From Lentzea cavernae (GTDB taxonomy: Bacteria > Actinomycetota > Actinomycetes > Mycobacteriales > Pseudonocardiaceae), in contig NZ_BNAR01000001.1 of NCBI RefSeq assembly GCF_014653695.1, forward strand, positions 372,001-436,000: DNA of 64,000 nt, given 5' to 3'. The stretch's first letter is position 1; each line of letters begins with the position of its first letter. Below the pieces are notes generated by a model. The model had not been told where the DNA came from. It did not search any database and worked only from the letters and a program-made list of their open reading frames with translations. Of this stretch, positions 12,101-24,100 are shown one piece after another. The translations under genes were made by a program, and so were the position numbers.

Positions 12101-15100
12101 GACCCCGGAGCTCGACCAGCTCTACGGCCAGCTCCAGGACATCCAGCTCACCGACAAGGCGGTGCCCTACCGGCCGGAGACGCCGCCGGCCGACGTGGAC
12201 GACTCCTCGTCGGTCCGCTCGGACGACGACGCACCGGCCCAGCCGCGCGGCGACGCCCAGCCGGCCGCCGACGTCCGGGACCGCGCGGCCGACGGGAACC
12301 CGCAGGCCCAGCCCGCACCGGCGCCCGCGCCACGTCCCGAAGCGCGCCCGTTCATGCAGGACCCGGCCGCGCGGCCCGCGAACCCGGACGTGGACCTCGT
12401 CGTCCCCGGCGGCTTCGGTCCCGTGCAGGAGGGCACGCCGGGACGGTCGTTCGCGGCGTCGCTGTACGGCCTGGACCCCGCCGCGCTGCGCGACATGCAG
12501 CAGAACCCCGCGTACAGCAACAACCCCGACCGCGCGGCGGCGATCCAGAACGCGCTCGACATCTCCCGCAACGCCGGTCCCCCGAACATCTACGACCAGC
12601 GGACGCAGATCGCCGAGCAGGGCCTCGCCAAGGCCAAGGCCGACAGCACCCGGTGGAACGCCGCCGACATGGTGCCCGACGCCCTCAAGACCCAGTCGAT
12701 GCGCGACGACCAGGCGGCCCGCCAGGAGCGGGCAGGCCGCGACGTCCAGTGGCGGCAGAACCAGGTCGACCAGCTCACGACCAACCGCGACGCCTCGCTC
12801 ACCGCCCACGCGTTGCAGCTGCCGGCCGACACGAACGCGCCCGGCTGGCGCCAGTTCGGCGACGCCGACATCGCGGCCGTGCAGACCCACGTCGACCAGC
12901 AGATCCAGGACGCGCGGGAGGGCGGGCACAACACCGCCCACCTCGAGGCCTTCCGGGACTTCACCCAGGACCTCCAGCAGGCACGGCAGGACGCGCGCCC
13001 CGCGCCGCCCTCGCCCGACACGGACGTGCAGACGCGTTCGGAGCCCGACGCGACCACGCGGCCAGCTCCTCAGCCCACCCCGTCCACGTCTGCCAACCCC
13101 CAGTCGCAGCCCGACAGCGATTCCGACTCCGACAGCGACTCGGACAGTGATTCCGACAGCGACTACCAGGACGCGTCCGACAAGACGCTCGAGGACCGCG
13201 TCAACGACCTGAAGCCCGCCAACGTGTCCCAGGACTCGAGCTGGCAGATGGTCGACAACAAGTACCAGCACCTGCCGAACAAGCCCTCGGACTTCGTCCG
13301 CATCCGGATCGACGACGGCAGCTCGGTCGGTCTGACGCCGTTCATGGCCCGGAAGTGGTTGTCGGACAACGGGATCGTCCTGCCACAGAAGAGCGGCATC
13401 GAGGACTCGATCACGAAGATCCTCTACGACGAGAAGCTGGGTGGCACCACCCCCGGCGACGGCGGCCGCCGTCCCGAGGTCTACGACATCAACAGCCCCG
13501 AGGACTTCCGCAGCGAACTGGAGGGCGTGGCACGCGACACGCACTTCCAGGGCCAGCAGGACGTGATCGAGGCGGTCAACGAGCTCGCGAGCCACATCAC
13601 GAACAAGTACCCGCCGGACCAGTTCGCCTACGTGGGCCTGGGCCGCAGCCCGGCCGCCGTGGTGGCCGCGCTGCAGAACCAGGGTCACGGCGCGGTGTCC
13701 ATCCCGCTGTCGAACTTCCGGCCCGCGCCCGCGGACCCGGACTCGATCCTCGCCCCGGCGTACAACGGTCCCGACGGCAAGCCCAAGTTCGAGCCGCTGA
13801 CGGACCAGCAGCAGGACATGCTCAACCAGCACTTCGACGAGTTCCTGGGCGACCTGCCGCCCGGCAAGAACGTGCTGCTGATCGACTACACGCAGGCCGG
13901 CCTGTCCCTGGTGTCGGCGCAGCACCAGCTGCAGCAGTACATGAACAGCAACAACCCGAACCCGGACGTCCCGGGCCCCCGCGTGCAGGCGTTCGCCATG
14001 CACCAAGACATCGACAGCTCCAACCTGGGCAAGACGGTCGGCGCCGCCACGAACCCGGGGTCGTTCAAGAACGCCGTCTGGGAGACGGTCTGGGCGACCG
14101 ACCGCGCGGCGGACCGCAAGCAGTGGCAGGACAGCTTCGACTCGTTCGCGCTGGGCGAGAACAGCCCGCTGGGCGCCAAGGGCCCCGTGCTCGGCAACGC
14201 GTTCCGCCAGGAGGTCTTCGACGACCTGGCCGAGTACGGGTCGTACAAGATCCTCGAGCAGGACGCGAACACGTTCCAGCAGGACCGGCCCCACAAGGGT
14301 CACAACACGCCTCCCGGCACCACGACCGGCTACCAGGTGCTGAGCGAGGCCGTCGGGGAGCTCGCCCCCAACACGCGCCCCGCACCGCCCAGGCCGGACG
14401 CGGACGTGCAGACCCGGTCCGAACCGGACGCGGACACGCGCCCGGCGCCGCCCAAGCCCGACACGGACACGCGCCCCGCGCCGCCCAAGCCCGACACGGA
14501 CACGCGACCGGCACCGCCGAAGCCCGACACGGACACGCAGGTCCGGTCCGGGTCCAACACGGACACGGACACGCAGGTTCGGTCCGGGTCCGATGTGGAC
14601 ACCCAGGCCCGACCTGGGGCCGGCGTGGACGCGCAGGCCCGGTCTGAGTCCGGTGTGGACACGCAGGTCCAGCCCGAGCCCAACGCCGACCCCCAGGTCC
14701 GACCCGACTCCAGCGCGGACACGCAGACCCGGCCCGAGCCCAACGCGGACAACCAGGTCCGACCCGACTCCAGCGCGGACACCCAGCCCCAGTCCGACAC
14801 GAACACCCAGGCCCGCTCCGAGGCCGACGCCGACACGCGTCCGGCGCCGGAACCGCAGACGCGTCCCGCGCCGCCGAGGCAGACGCCGAACCCGGTCATC
14901 CCGATGACCACGATGGCGCCGCAGCCGGTCGGCCAGGTCCCGAACACGAACCTGCCGAGCTTCTTCCAGGACAACAAGGCGCTGGGCTCGATCGTCCCGA
15001 CCGAGGTGCGCGGCGCCGACGCGGTCGTGAAGGAGCTCCCTGGCCTCAAGCCGAACGACCAGGCCCGCATCAAGGACGCGCTCGAGAACGACTTCGAGAC

Positions 15101-18100
15101 GTTCCTCGACGGTGGCCGCAACTTCCAGGTGAAGATCGGCAACGCCTGGTTCGAGGCGAACGTCCGCGCCGAGATGCACGCGGACGCCACCACCGACGTC
15201 CAGGCCGACGCCGACACCAAGGTCGACAAGAGCTACCAGGCCGGCGTGGCCACGGGCACGACGAACAGCGTCTCCACGTCCAACGACGTGGGCGGTTCGG
15301 CGACGGCCGGTGTGCCGATGGGCCCGTACGGCTCGCTGGGCGGCAAGGCCGCTCTCGCGACGCCAGCGGTCTCGCAGTCCACCAGCAACTCCGTCACCGA
15401 GGCCCGTGCGATCAAGGGGTCGGACGACGGGTCGAAGAAGGCGACCGTCCCGGTCTCGTACGAGATCACGCTCACCGACGCGAGCGGTGAGGTGAAGCAG
15501 TTCGCGACGCTGAGCACCGGCACGGACGTCACGCTGCAGATCCCGGCGGACCTCAGCTCGATCGTCGACTCCGGCAAGACCTCGAACTCGGTCACGCCGC
15601 CCGACGCCCAGTGGGGCGCCAAGGTCGAGAACGCGGTGCCGGAAGCCGTGGTGGTCAAGGACTCCGGCAAGGCGTTCACCGACGTCGCCTCGAAGCTGCA
15701 CCCGTCGATCACGAAGGTCGGCTCCCCCGGCCGCGAGGTGCTGCAGAACTTCCTGAGCCCCACCTCGATCCGCAACAACATGCCCGCGATGCTCGGTGGC
15801 TTCGTCACGTCGCCCGACCTGATCAGCCCGCACGCGAGCAAGGGCGGCGCGGTGCAGATGACCGCGACGCTCAAGGACGCGAAGCTGGTCGGCACGTCCG
15901 ACAAGGCCGCGCTGGACCTGAAGGACACCTCCGCCTTCGGCAGCAGTGTGTCCGCGTCCACCAAGACCGGGTTCGACGTCACCGCCGGGTTCGGCGGCAA
16001 CATCGGCGTGCCCGGTCAGGTCGGCGGCACGGTCGGCGCCACCGCGACCTACTCCTCGCGCACCGCCGAGGGCGTGAACGCGGGGTCGAGCAGCAACCAC
16101 AAGACCGGCATCGGCGTGAAGTCCGAGACCGGCCTGTACGAGGTCACGGCCGAGGTCGAGGTCCGCACGCCCTCCGGTGAGAGCGTGAAGATGGACGTCA
16201 CGACCCACATGCGCATGGGCCTCAACGAGGCCGGTGCGGTGGGTCTGCCGACCCCGGACGGCACCAGGAACTCGATCACCGACCCCGCCACCGCGAACAC
16301 GAAGTACCTGCCCCCGTTCGTCGCCGCCACGCTCGCCGCCGGCAACGCGAAGGTCGGCGAGTTCGAGCCGGCCAACCAGGTGCAGGGCCAGGTCGAGAAC
16401 AAGCTGAAGGAACTTCCCGGCTTCGAGAAGTTCCTGCCGAAGTGGAACAACCCGGACGCGAACCCGCGCAGCAGCAAGGGTCAGAGCTTCTCCGACGTCG
16501 CCGAGCAGCTCGCGAACCAGCGCAAGATCGCGGCGACGCTGTCCCCCGCCGCGCTCAAGGCGAACATGGACAGCCTGCTCGGTCCGGGCGTCTCGGTGCA
16601 GCTGAAGAACTCCGGCACGACGAAGAACACCTACGTCAACGTGACGGTGAAGGCCAAGCTCAGCAACCCGCAGCACCTCGGCCAGGCCGACAAGCACGCG
16701 GTCAGCGACTCGACGACGACCGGTCCGAAGCTCGACGCCAACACCAGCACCACCAAGGGCTGGACCGGCGGCGTGCAGGGCAGGGCGAACATCCCGGTCA
16801 AGACCGGCGTCGCCTCGCTCACCCCGATGCCGCAGGCCGGCGTGTCCTACAGCCACTCGTGGACGGACAAGACCTCGGCCGGACCGGCGGTCACGGCCAC
16901 GCAGTCGCAGTCCGGCAGCCCGGACTCCCAGGTGTTCTCGAACGACGTCGAGTTCGAGATCGAGATCACGACGTTCGAGCGGCCGCGCACGTGGGTGCGC
17001 AGCGTGACGCCCGGCGCACCCGGATTCCACTCCCCCGAGGTGACCACGGTCGCCAAGACGGGCGCGGGTCTCGACAAGATCGACGGCAAGGTCAACCTGT
17101 GGGTGCAGGACGGCGCGACGCTCAAGGACAACCCCGGTGACGGCTTCAAGCCGGGCGACCCGAAGTCGACGAAGCTCGACGACTCACCGTCCATCAAGGA
17201 CCTGCTGAGCCCGAAGGACGCCAGGCCGAAGTCGCCGGAGTTCCTCAACGTCGAGGCCGTCGCGAACACGACGGAGCTGCGCGACCAGGCGATCGACGCC
17301 CTGAACCGGGCCGCGAAGGGCGACTCGGCGCTGACCGTGCCGGGCACCGCGTCGCGTGCGCAGATCGACAAGATGTTCGCCCCGGAGAACATCAAGGCGA
17401 ACCTGCAGCGGCTCATCGAGACCGGCGTGCAGGAGCAGGGCCTCAAGTACGACCGCCGCGTCACCGACCGCTCCGGCGCCATCGGCATGTCCGTGAAGCT
17501 CGGCGAGGCCAAGCTCGTGGCCATCTCCGACACCACCGGCACCGACAACTCGGTCAGCGGTGGCTACAAGGCGGGTGAGTCGTCCACGACCAGCCGGTCC
17601 GTCGACCTCACCGCCGGCATCAACGTGCCCGTGCGCCCGAACGTGACCCCGCCGCCCGCGGGCACGCCGACGTCCCCCAGCGGGTCCGGTGGTGTGGCCG
17701 CGACCGCGAAGTTCACGCCGTGGTCGGACAGCAAGACCCAGTCGACCGAGATCGGCGGCAACGTCGACCGCGGGAAGAGCACCTCGAGCGAGGCGCGGAC
17801 CGTGCTGGTCCAGATCGACGCCGAGTTCACCATCGTCGGCGAGAGCCGCGCCGGGAACTTCCTGCACAGCGGCACGCCGAACGCCGAGGGCGTCACGGTG
17901 AACATGCCGAAGTCGGTGTTCGTGCGGGTGTCCGAGGACGTCGCTCGCGAGCTGGGTGCGCTGCCCAAGGTCTCCTCGAGCGTGCCGAAGCCGGACTTCC
18001 CGAAGATGGCGCCGCCCTCGACGGTGGCGACGAACGAACCGGGTGCGCTCGGTCTGTCCAACGTGGAGTCGGTGCCGGACCTGTCCGGTGTCGTCAACAA

Positions 18101-21100
18101 CCTCACGGCGGAGCTGTCGACGAAGACCAAGAAGTTCGGCAGCGGCACGCTGATCCCGGACTCGGTCCTGCAGGACTCGATGAGCAACCTGCAGCGCATC
18201 GTCGACCTCAGCTCGCCCGCGAGCGTCAAGGCGATGATCGACAGCGCCATGGACGGCGGCGTGCCGCTGCTGGTGCACCAGCCGGGCACGTTCGGCAAGG
18301 ACTCGTACCAGGTCACGTTGCGCGCCAAGGCGGGCACGCCGCAGTTCGACCAGGTCGTCAACGACGGCGTCGACATGTCGCACAACGTCGGCGGCTCCCG
18401 CAAGGACAGCGACGGCCTGGGCCGCGGCACGGGCTGGGGCGCCGGTCTGCGCGCACCGGGCCTGGCCTCGCCGGGCAGTGCGAACCCGAACGTCTCGGGC
18501 ACCGCGGGTGTCGCCGCGGGCGTGAACATCGGCAGCAGCACGAGCAGCTCGGTGACGAACTCGACCACCGAGGGCTTCAGCCACAGCCGCACGGCGAGCG
18601 GACCGGCGGCGCAGTACACCGTGCCCGTCGAGTTCGAGCTCGTCGTCGAGAAGGGCTCGAAGGAGATCGCGCGGGCGGAGAGCGGCCCGCAGGAGATGAA
18701 GGTCCGCACGCACGCGGACAACCAGAAGATCTCCGGTGGTGTGGCCGCGCAGCCGTACATGTCCGCCGCCAGCAAGCGCAGCAGCGACCACGGCACCCCG
18801 GAGGCGGCGGCCGCGTTCCAGCAGGACACCCGCGCCACGCAGCTGCCGTCCACCGCGTCGGTCGAGAACCTGCGCGGTTCCAAGGACCTGCGCGACGCCG
18901 CGGTGAAGGCGATGAACGAGGCGGGCGCCGGCAAGGGCCTGACCGGCAAGGGCACGGGGTCGCTCAACGCCCTGTTCTCCACGCTGAGCCCGGAAAACCT
19001 GCAGCCGCACCTGCCGTCGATGCTGTCCGGCCCGCTCGAGGTGCCGGGCCTGAAGGAAGCGGCGCTGACGTTCGGGCAGGACGCCGACGTCAAGGTCTAC
19101 GCGAAGCTGGTGAACCCGCAGCTCGGATCGCTCAGCGACGACGTCAAGATCGAGCGGCCGCTCGACACGAAGTCGTCCGAGACCTCCAGCGAGGCCAAGG
19201 TCGCGGACTCCGCCGACGTGTCGGTGGGTCTCGCCCAGGGCAGCGCGGCGATCAAGCAGGGCGCGCCCACGGACACCGTCAACTTCGGCACCGGTGGCGT
19301 GGAGCTGCGGCACGGGGCCGAGGACTCGTCCTCGGTGTCCGGCAACCCGTCGCAGTCCGCGACCGGCGGCCCGAAGCCGAAGGAGGCGTCGCGCAGCGGT
19401 CTCGTGCAGTTCGACGTCGAGTACCGCGTCGTCGCGACGATCGGGGGCAAGACCGGTGTCGTCGACCTGACCGTGCCCGGCTCGGCCGGCGTGCGCATGC
19501 CCGCCGCCGAGGTCGAGACGATGCTGAACCACCAGTTCAGCGACTCGCTGAAGGACGCGCAGGCCGACGTCAAGAAGGCGGCCGACGACTGGCGGACCGC
19601 CGAGAAGGACGTCGAGAAGGCCCGTCACGACGCCCAGGACAGGATCAACGAGGCCGCCGCCGTCATGGCGCGGACCGACCAGCCCCTGGGCGACGCGTCG
19701 GTGCAGGCGAACACGGCGATCGAGACCCACCTCGACGCCGAGGCCGGGGTCGTGCCGCTGCAGGCGCAGTTCGACGGCGCCATCAGGGACGCGGCCCAGA
19801 CCCGTGCCACGATCCAGGACCTCAACGCCCAGGTCGTGTCGCTGAGCCAGGACGCGCAGGTGGCCGACAACGCGCTCGCCGACGCGCGGGCCGACGGTGC
19901 GCCGCAGCCCGAGATCGACCGGCTCGCGCAGGAGGCCGACGCGGCGCACACCGCGTTGGGCGACGCGCAGCAGCAGGTCGCCGACGCACGTGCGGAGTTG
20001 GACGCACAGCGCCAGGCCGCCGCCGACGCCCGCACTCCCCTCCAGGCGCAGCAGAACGTCGCCGCCGAGGCCGACGCCGCTCGCACCGCGGCCGAGGACG
20101 CGCGCCAGAAGCTCGTGGACGAGCAGACGGCCGCCGAGAAGGCGATCAAGGACGCGGAGACCAAGCTCGACGACGCCCGTCGTGAGGCGGACAAGAAGCA
20201 ACAGACGTGGTGGGACGCCAAGGCCAAGGTGGACACCGAGGTCGGCACGTTCAACACCACCGCCGCCACGGCCACCCCGCACCTCGACCAGCAGCCGCCG
20301 CCCGCGCTGCCGCCGCGCGACTCGTCCGCGCCGGAGACCAGCAGGAGCGGTGCCGAGGGCAGCACGCCGCGTCCCGCGCCCGCGACGGGTGACGTCAAGA
20401 ACGACGCGGCGCCCAAGCAGGTCAAGGGCGGTGGCGCACCGCCCGCGATGACGCCGCCGACCGCGGACTCGCACAAGGGCAAGGACGTCATCACCGACGA
20501 GTCCTGGCGCCACGACCCCGCGAAGACCGCGGAGTGGTTCGCACCGGACAAGCCCGCCGACCGCGGCACGTGGGCGGATCGCCGCAACAACACCGACGTG
20601 CGGACGGTCGACGTCGTCGTGCACGACATCCGCACGGACAGCACGGTGTCGGACCTGAAGTCCTACCAGGGCCTCATCAACTACGACCTGCGCCGCATCG
20701 AGACGAGCCCCGGCAACTTCGTGCAGGAGTACACCGTCAAGGTGCACATCGACCCCGCCGCGAAGGCCGACGCCATCGCGCAGGTCAAGGCGAACGCCAC
20801 CCACGGCGTCAACTCGTTGCTGAACCAGGGTCACCGGCTGCCCAGCGGCGACCAGTTCCACCTGAACCTGGAGTTCGTCGACAACAAGGCCGACGCGCAC
20901 ACCAGCATCAAGGTCGACCCGAAGAACCCCAACACCGACCAGACGCACTGGAACCCGGACACGAGCCCCGAGGTCCTCGCCCACGAGACCCTGCACTACC
21001 TGGGCATTCCGGACGAGTACAAGGACTCGAGCCGCGTCTTCCAGCAGCACGACACCAACTCGGGCGTGCACCAGAACGACGGCGGCATGATGGGCGCCGA

Positions 21101-24100
21101 CGTCCACGGCAAGGAGCCCGGTCTGCGGCCGCGGCACCTGTGGCTGGTCGAACGCACCGCCAACAGCCAGGTCATGGTGCCCGACACCAGGCTCGAGCCC
21201 GCCGGTCCGGCCACCGTGCCGCCCCCGCCCGGCTGGACGCCGAAGCCGGGCACCGACAGCCCCGCGAACCCCGCGCCCGCCACCGCGAAACCGGACGTCG
21301 TGGGCGACACCCGGCCGGCGGACCTCTCGTCGCTGCCGGAGAACAGCACCGTCACCCGGACGTTCAGCACGCTGGAGCACGGCATCGCGCCTAGCGCCGG
21401 CGCGCCGCGCAACGACGGCGTGTTCAACGCGGTGCACGAGGCGTTGGCGAACGAGGCGAAGGGCGGCGCGAAGACCGCTGTCCCGACGCCCACCGATCTG
21501 CGCACGGGTGCGATCCAGCAGGGCTCGCTCGCCTCGACGAGCGTCACCGGCCAGATCGACCAGTTCCGCCAGGAGCACGACCTCGACAACGGACACCTGG
21601 CCGACGCGCTCATCGAACCCGCGAACCCCGGTGCCGAGCAGCACGTGCCCGACGCCGCGAAGTCGGCCAAGGCGGAGGACCTCACCGTCGGGCTGCTCGC
21701 GACCGAGCTCGACCGGCCGATCGTCGTGCACGACCCGGACGGGTCCTCCACGACCGTCCAGCCGCTCGGTGACGCCAAGCCCGGGGCCGGGAACGAACTG
21801 CACGTCGACCGGCAGCAGAACCCGGACGGCAGGTCGTCCTTCAGCGCCCACGACCGCGGCGAGAAGTCCACTCAGGACAGTTCGGTGTGGACGGCGCCGG
21901 AGACCGAGGTGCGGTCGCGCCCGGCGCCGCCGAACCCGGTCGTCGAGATGACCGTCCTGGCCCCGCAGACCGTCGGCCAGGTCATGCCGGGCACGGACAC
22001 GCTCCCGGCCTTCTTCCAGAACAACAAGGCGCTGGGCACGATCGCGCCGACCGACGTGCGTGGCGCCGAGAACGTCACGAACGCGATCGCGAACCTCAAG
22101 CCCGCCGACGCCGCCCGCATCCAGCAGGCGATCAACGGCGACTTCGAGTCGTTCCTGGACAAGGGCCGCAACTTCCAGGTGAAGATCGGCAACACCTGGT
22201 ACGAGGCGAACATCCGCGCCACCATGCAGGCGCAGACCGCGGTCGCCCCCGAGGCCGCGCCCGGCGTCAAGGTCGACGCCACCGCGCAGTCGGGCAACTC
22301 GTCCTCGACGACGCACACCGCGGCCACGGCCAACGACATCGGCGTCGCGGCCTCGGCCAGTGCCGGGTTCGGCCCGTACGGCTCGCTCGCCGGCAAGGCG
22401 CAGTTCGCGACGCCGGCGCAGTCGCAGGGCACGTCGACGGCGCTCACCGACCAGCGGATCATCCGCGCGGGCGAGGGGTCGACGCAGGCCACCGTCAAGG
22501 TGTCCTACGAGATCACGCTGGCCGACCCGAGCGGTGGGATCAGGCCCGCCGGCACGGTCGACACCGGCACCGACGTGACGCTGCAGATCCCGAACGACCT
22601 GACCAAGATCACGAACTCGGGCAACGCGAAGGACGGGCACGCTCCGACGGACCCCGACTGGGGCACCAAGCTCGAACACCCCGCGCCCGAGGCGGTGACG
22701 GTCACCAACCCGCACAAGGCGTTCGACGACGTCGCGCGGGACCTGCACCCGTCGATCGTCAAGGTCGGCTCGCCCGGCCGTGAGGCGCTGCAGAACTTCC
22801 TGAGCCCCACCGAGATCCGCAACAACCTCGGCGCGATGCTCGGCGGCGCCTACGTGACGTCGCCGGACCTCATCAGCCCGCACGCCAGCAAGGGCGCCGC
22901 GGTGCAGATGACCGCGAAGCTGAAGACCGCGAAGCTCGTCGGCACGCTCGACACCGGTCAGCTCCGCCTGCACGAGACCTCCGCGCACAGCAGTGGTGTG
23001 TCGTCGACGACCAAGTCCGGTGGCGACCTCGCCGCCGGTCTCGGCTTCAACACCGGTCTGCCGGACGTGGTGGGCGGCCAGGTCGGCGCCACGGTGGGCT
23101 ACTCCGCGCGCATCGCGGAGAACGTCAACGCGGGCATCAACACCTCGCACAAGAGCGGCATCCAGCTCAAGGGCGACACCGGCCTGTACGAGGTGACCGC
23201 CGACGTCCAGGTCCGCACGCCCAAGGGCGTCGTCACGGTCCCCGTCACGACGTACATGCGCATCGGTCTGCCCGAGGCCGCCCAGGCCGGGCTCCCGACG
23301 CCGGACGGCACCCGCAACTCGATCGTCGACGACTCCAACAAGGGCAAGAAGTTCCCGCCGCCCTACCTGAGCGACGCGCTCGCCACCGGCAACGCCAAGG
23401 TCGGCGAGTTCGCGGCCGCCTCGAAGGTCCAGACGCAGGTCGAGGGCGCGCTGCGGAACCTCCCCGGGTTCCAGAAGTTCCTGCCGACCTGGAACGACCC
23501 GAGCGTGAACCCGCGCAGCAGCAAGGGCAAGGGCTTCGCCGACGTCGCCGAGCAGCTCGCGAACCAGCGCAAGCTGACCTCGCAGCTCTCCCCCGCGGCG
23601 CTGCGGACCAACATGGACAGCCTCATGGGTCCCGGTGTCCAGGTGCAGCTGAAGAACAGCGGCACGTCCACCAACACCTACGTCAACATCACGATCAAGG
23701 CCAAGGTCTCCGACACGAAGCACCTCGGGCAGGCCGACGCGCGCAACGTCCGCGACGCGTCGTCGACCGGCCCGAAGCTCGACAGCGCCTCCAGCACCAC
23801 CAAGGGCTGGAGCGCCGGTGTCGAGGGCAAGGTCGTGATCCCCGGCGAGACCAAGCTCGCGAAGCTGAGCCCCGCGCCGCAGGCGGGCGTCAAGTACAAC
23901 CACTCGTGGACGGACAAGACCACCGCGGGACCGACGGTCAACAGCACGTCGCTCAGCATCGGCAGCCCGAACGCCCAGGTGTTCCGCGGTGACGTCGAGT
24001 TCGAGGTCGAGATCACCACGTTCACCCGGCCGCGGGCCTGGGTGCGGCGGGTCGTGCCCGGCGCTCCCGGTTTCCACACCCCGCAGCAGACCACGGTCGC

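Noticed and set aside
13108..13165. Ser-Asp run as evidence for a Staphylococcus-type Sdr adhesin
   Set aside because: The tract is short, internal, and the protein lacks a signal peptide and LPxTG-type end; it is more likely a linker.
3303..17030. A 4,575-codon open frame on the minus strand
   Set aside because: It lies opposite the giant gene, is almost all Arg/Gly/Leu/Val/Ala, and arises because GC-rich third positions remove stops from the antisense frame. Same for the minus-strand frames at 17184-24077 and 24216-28481.
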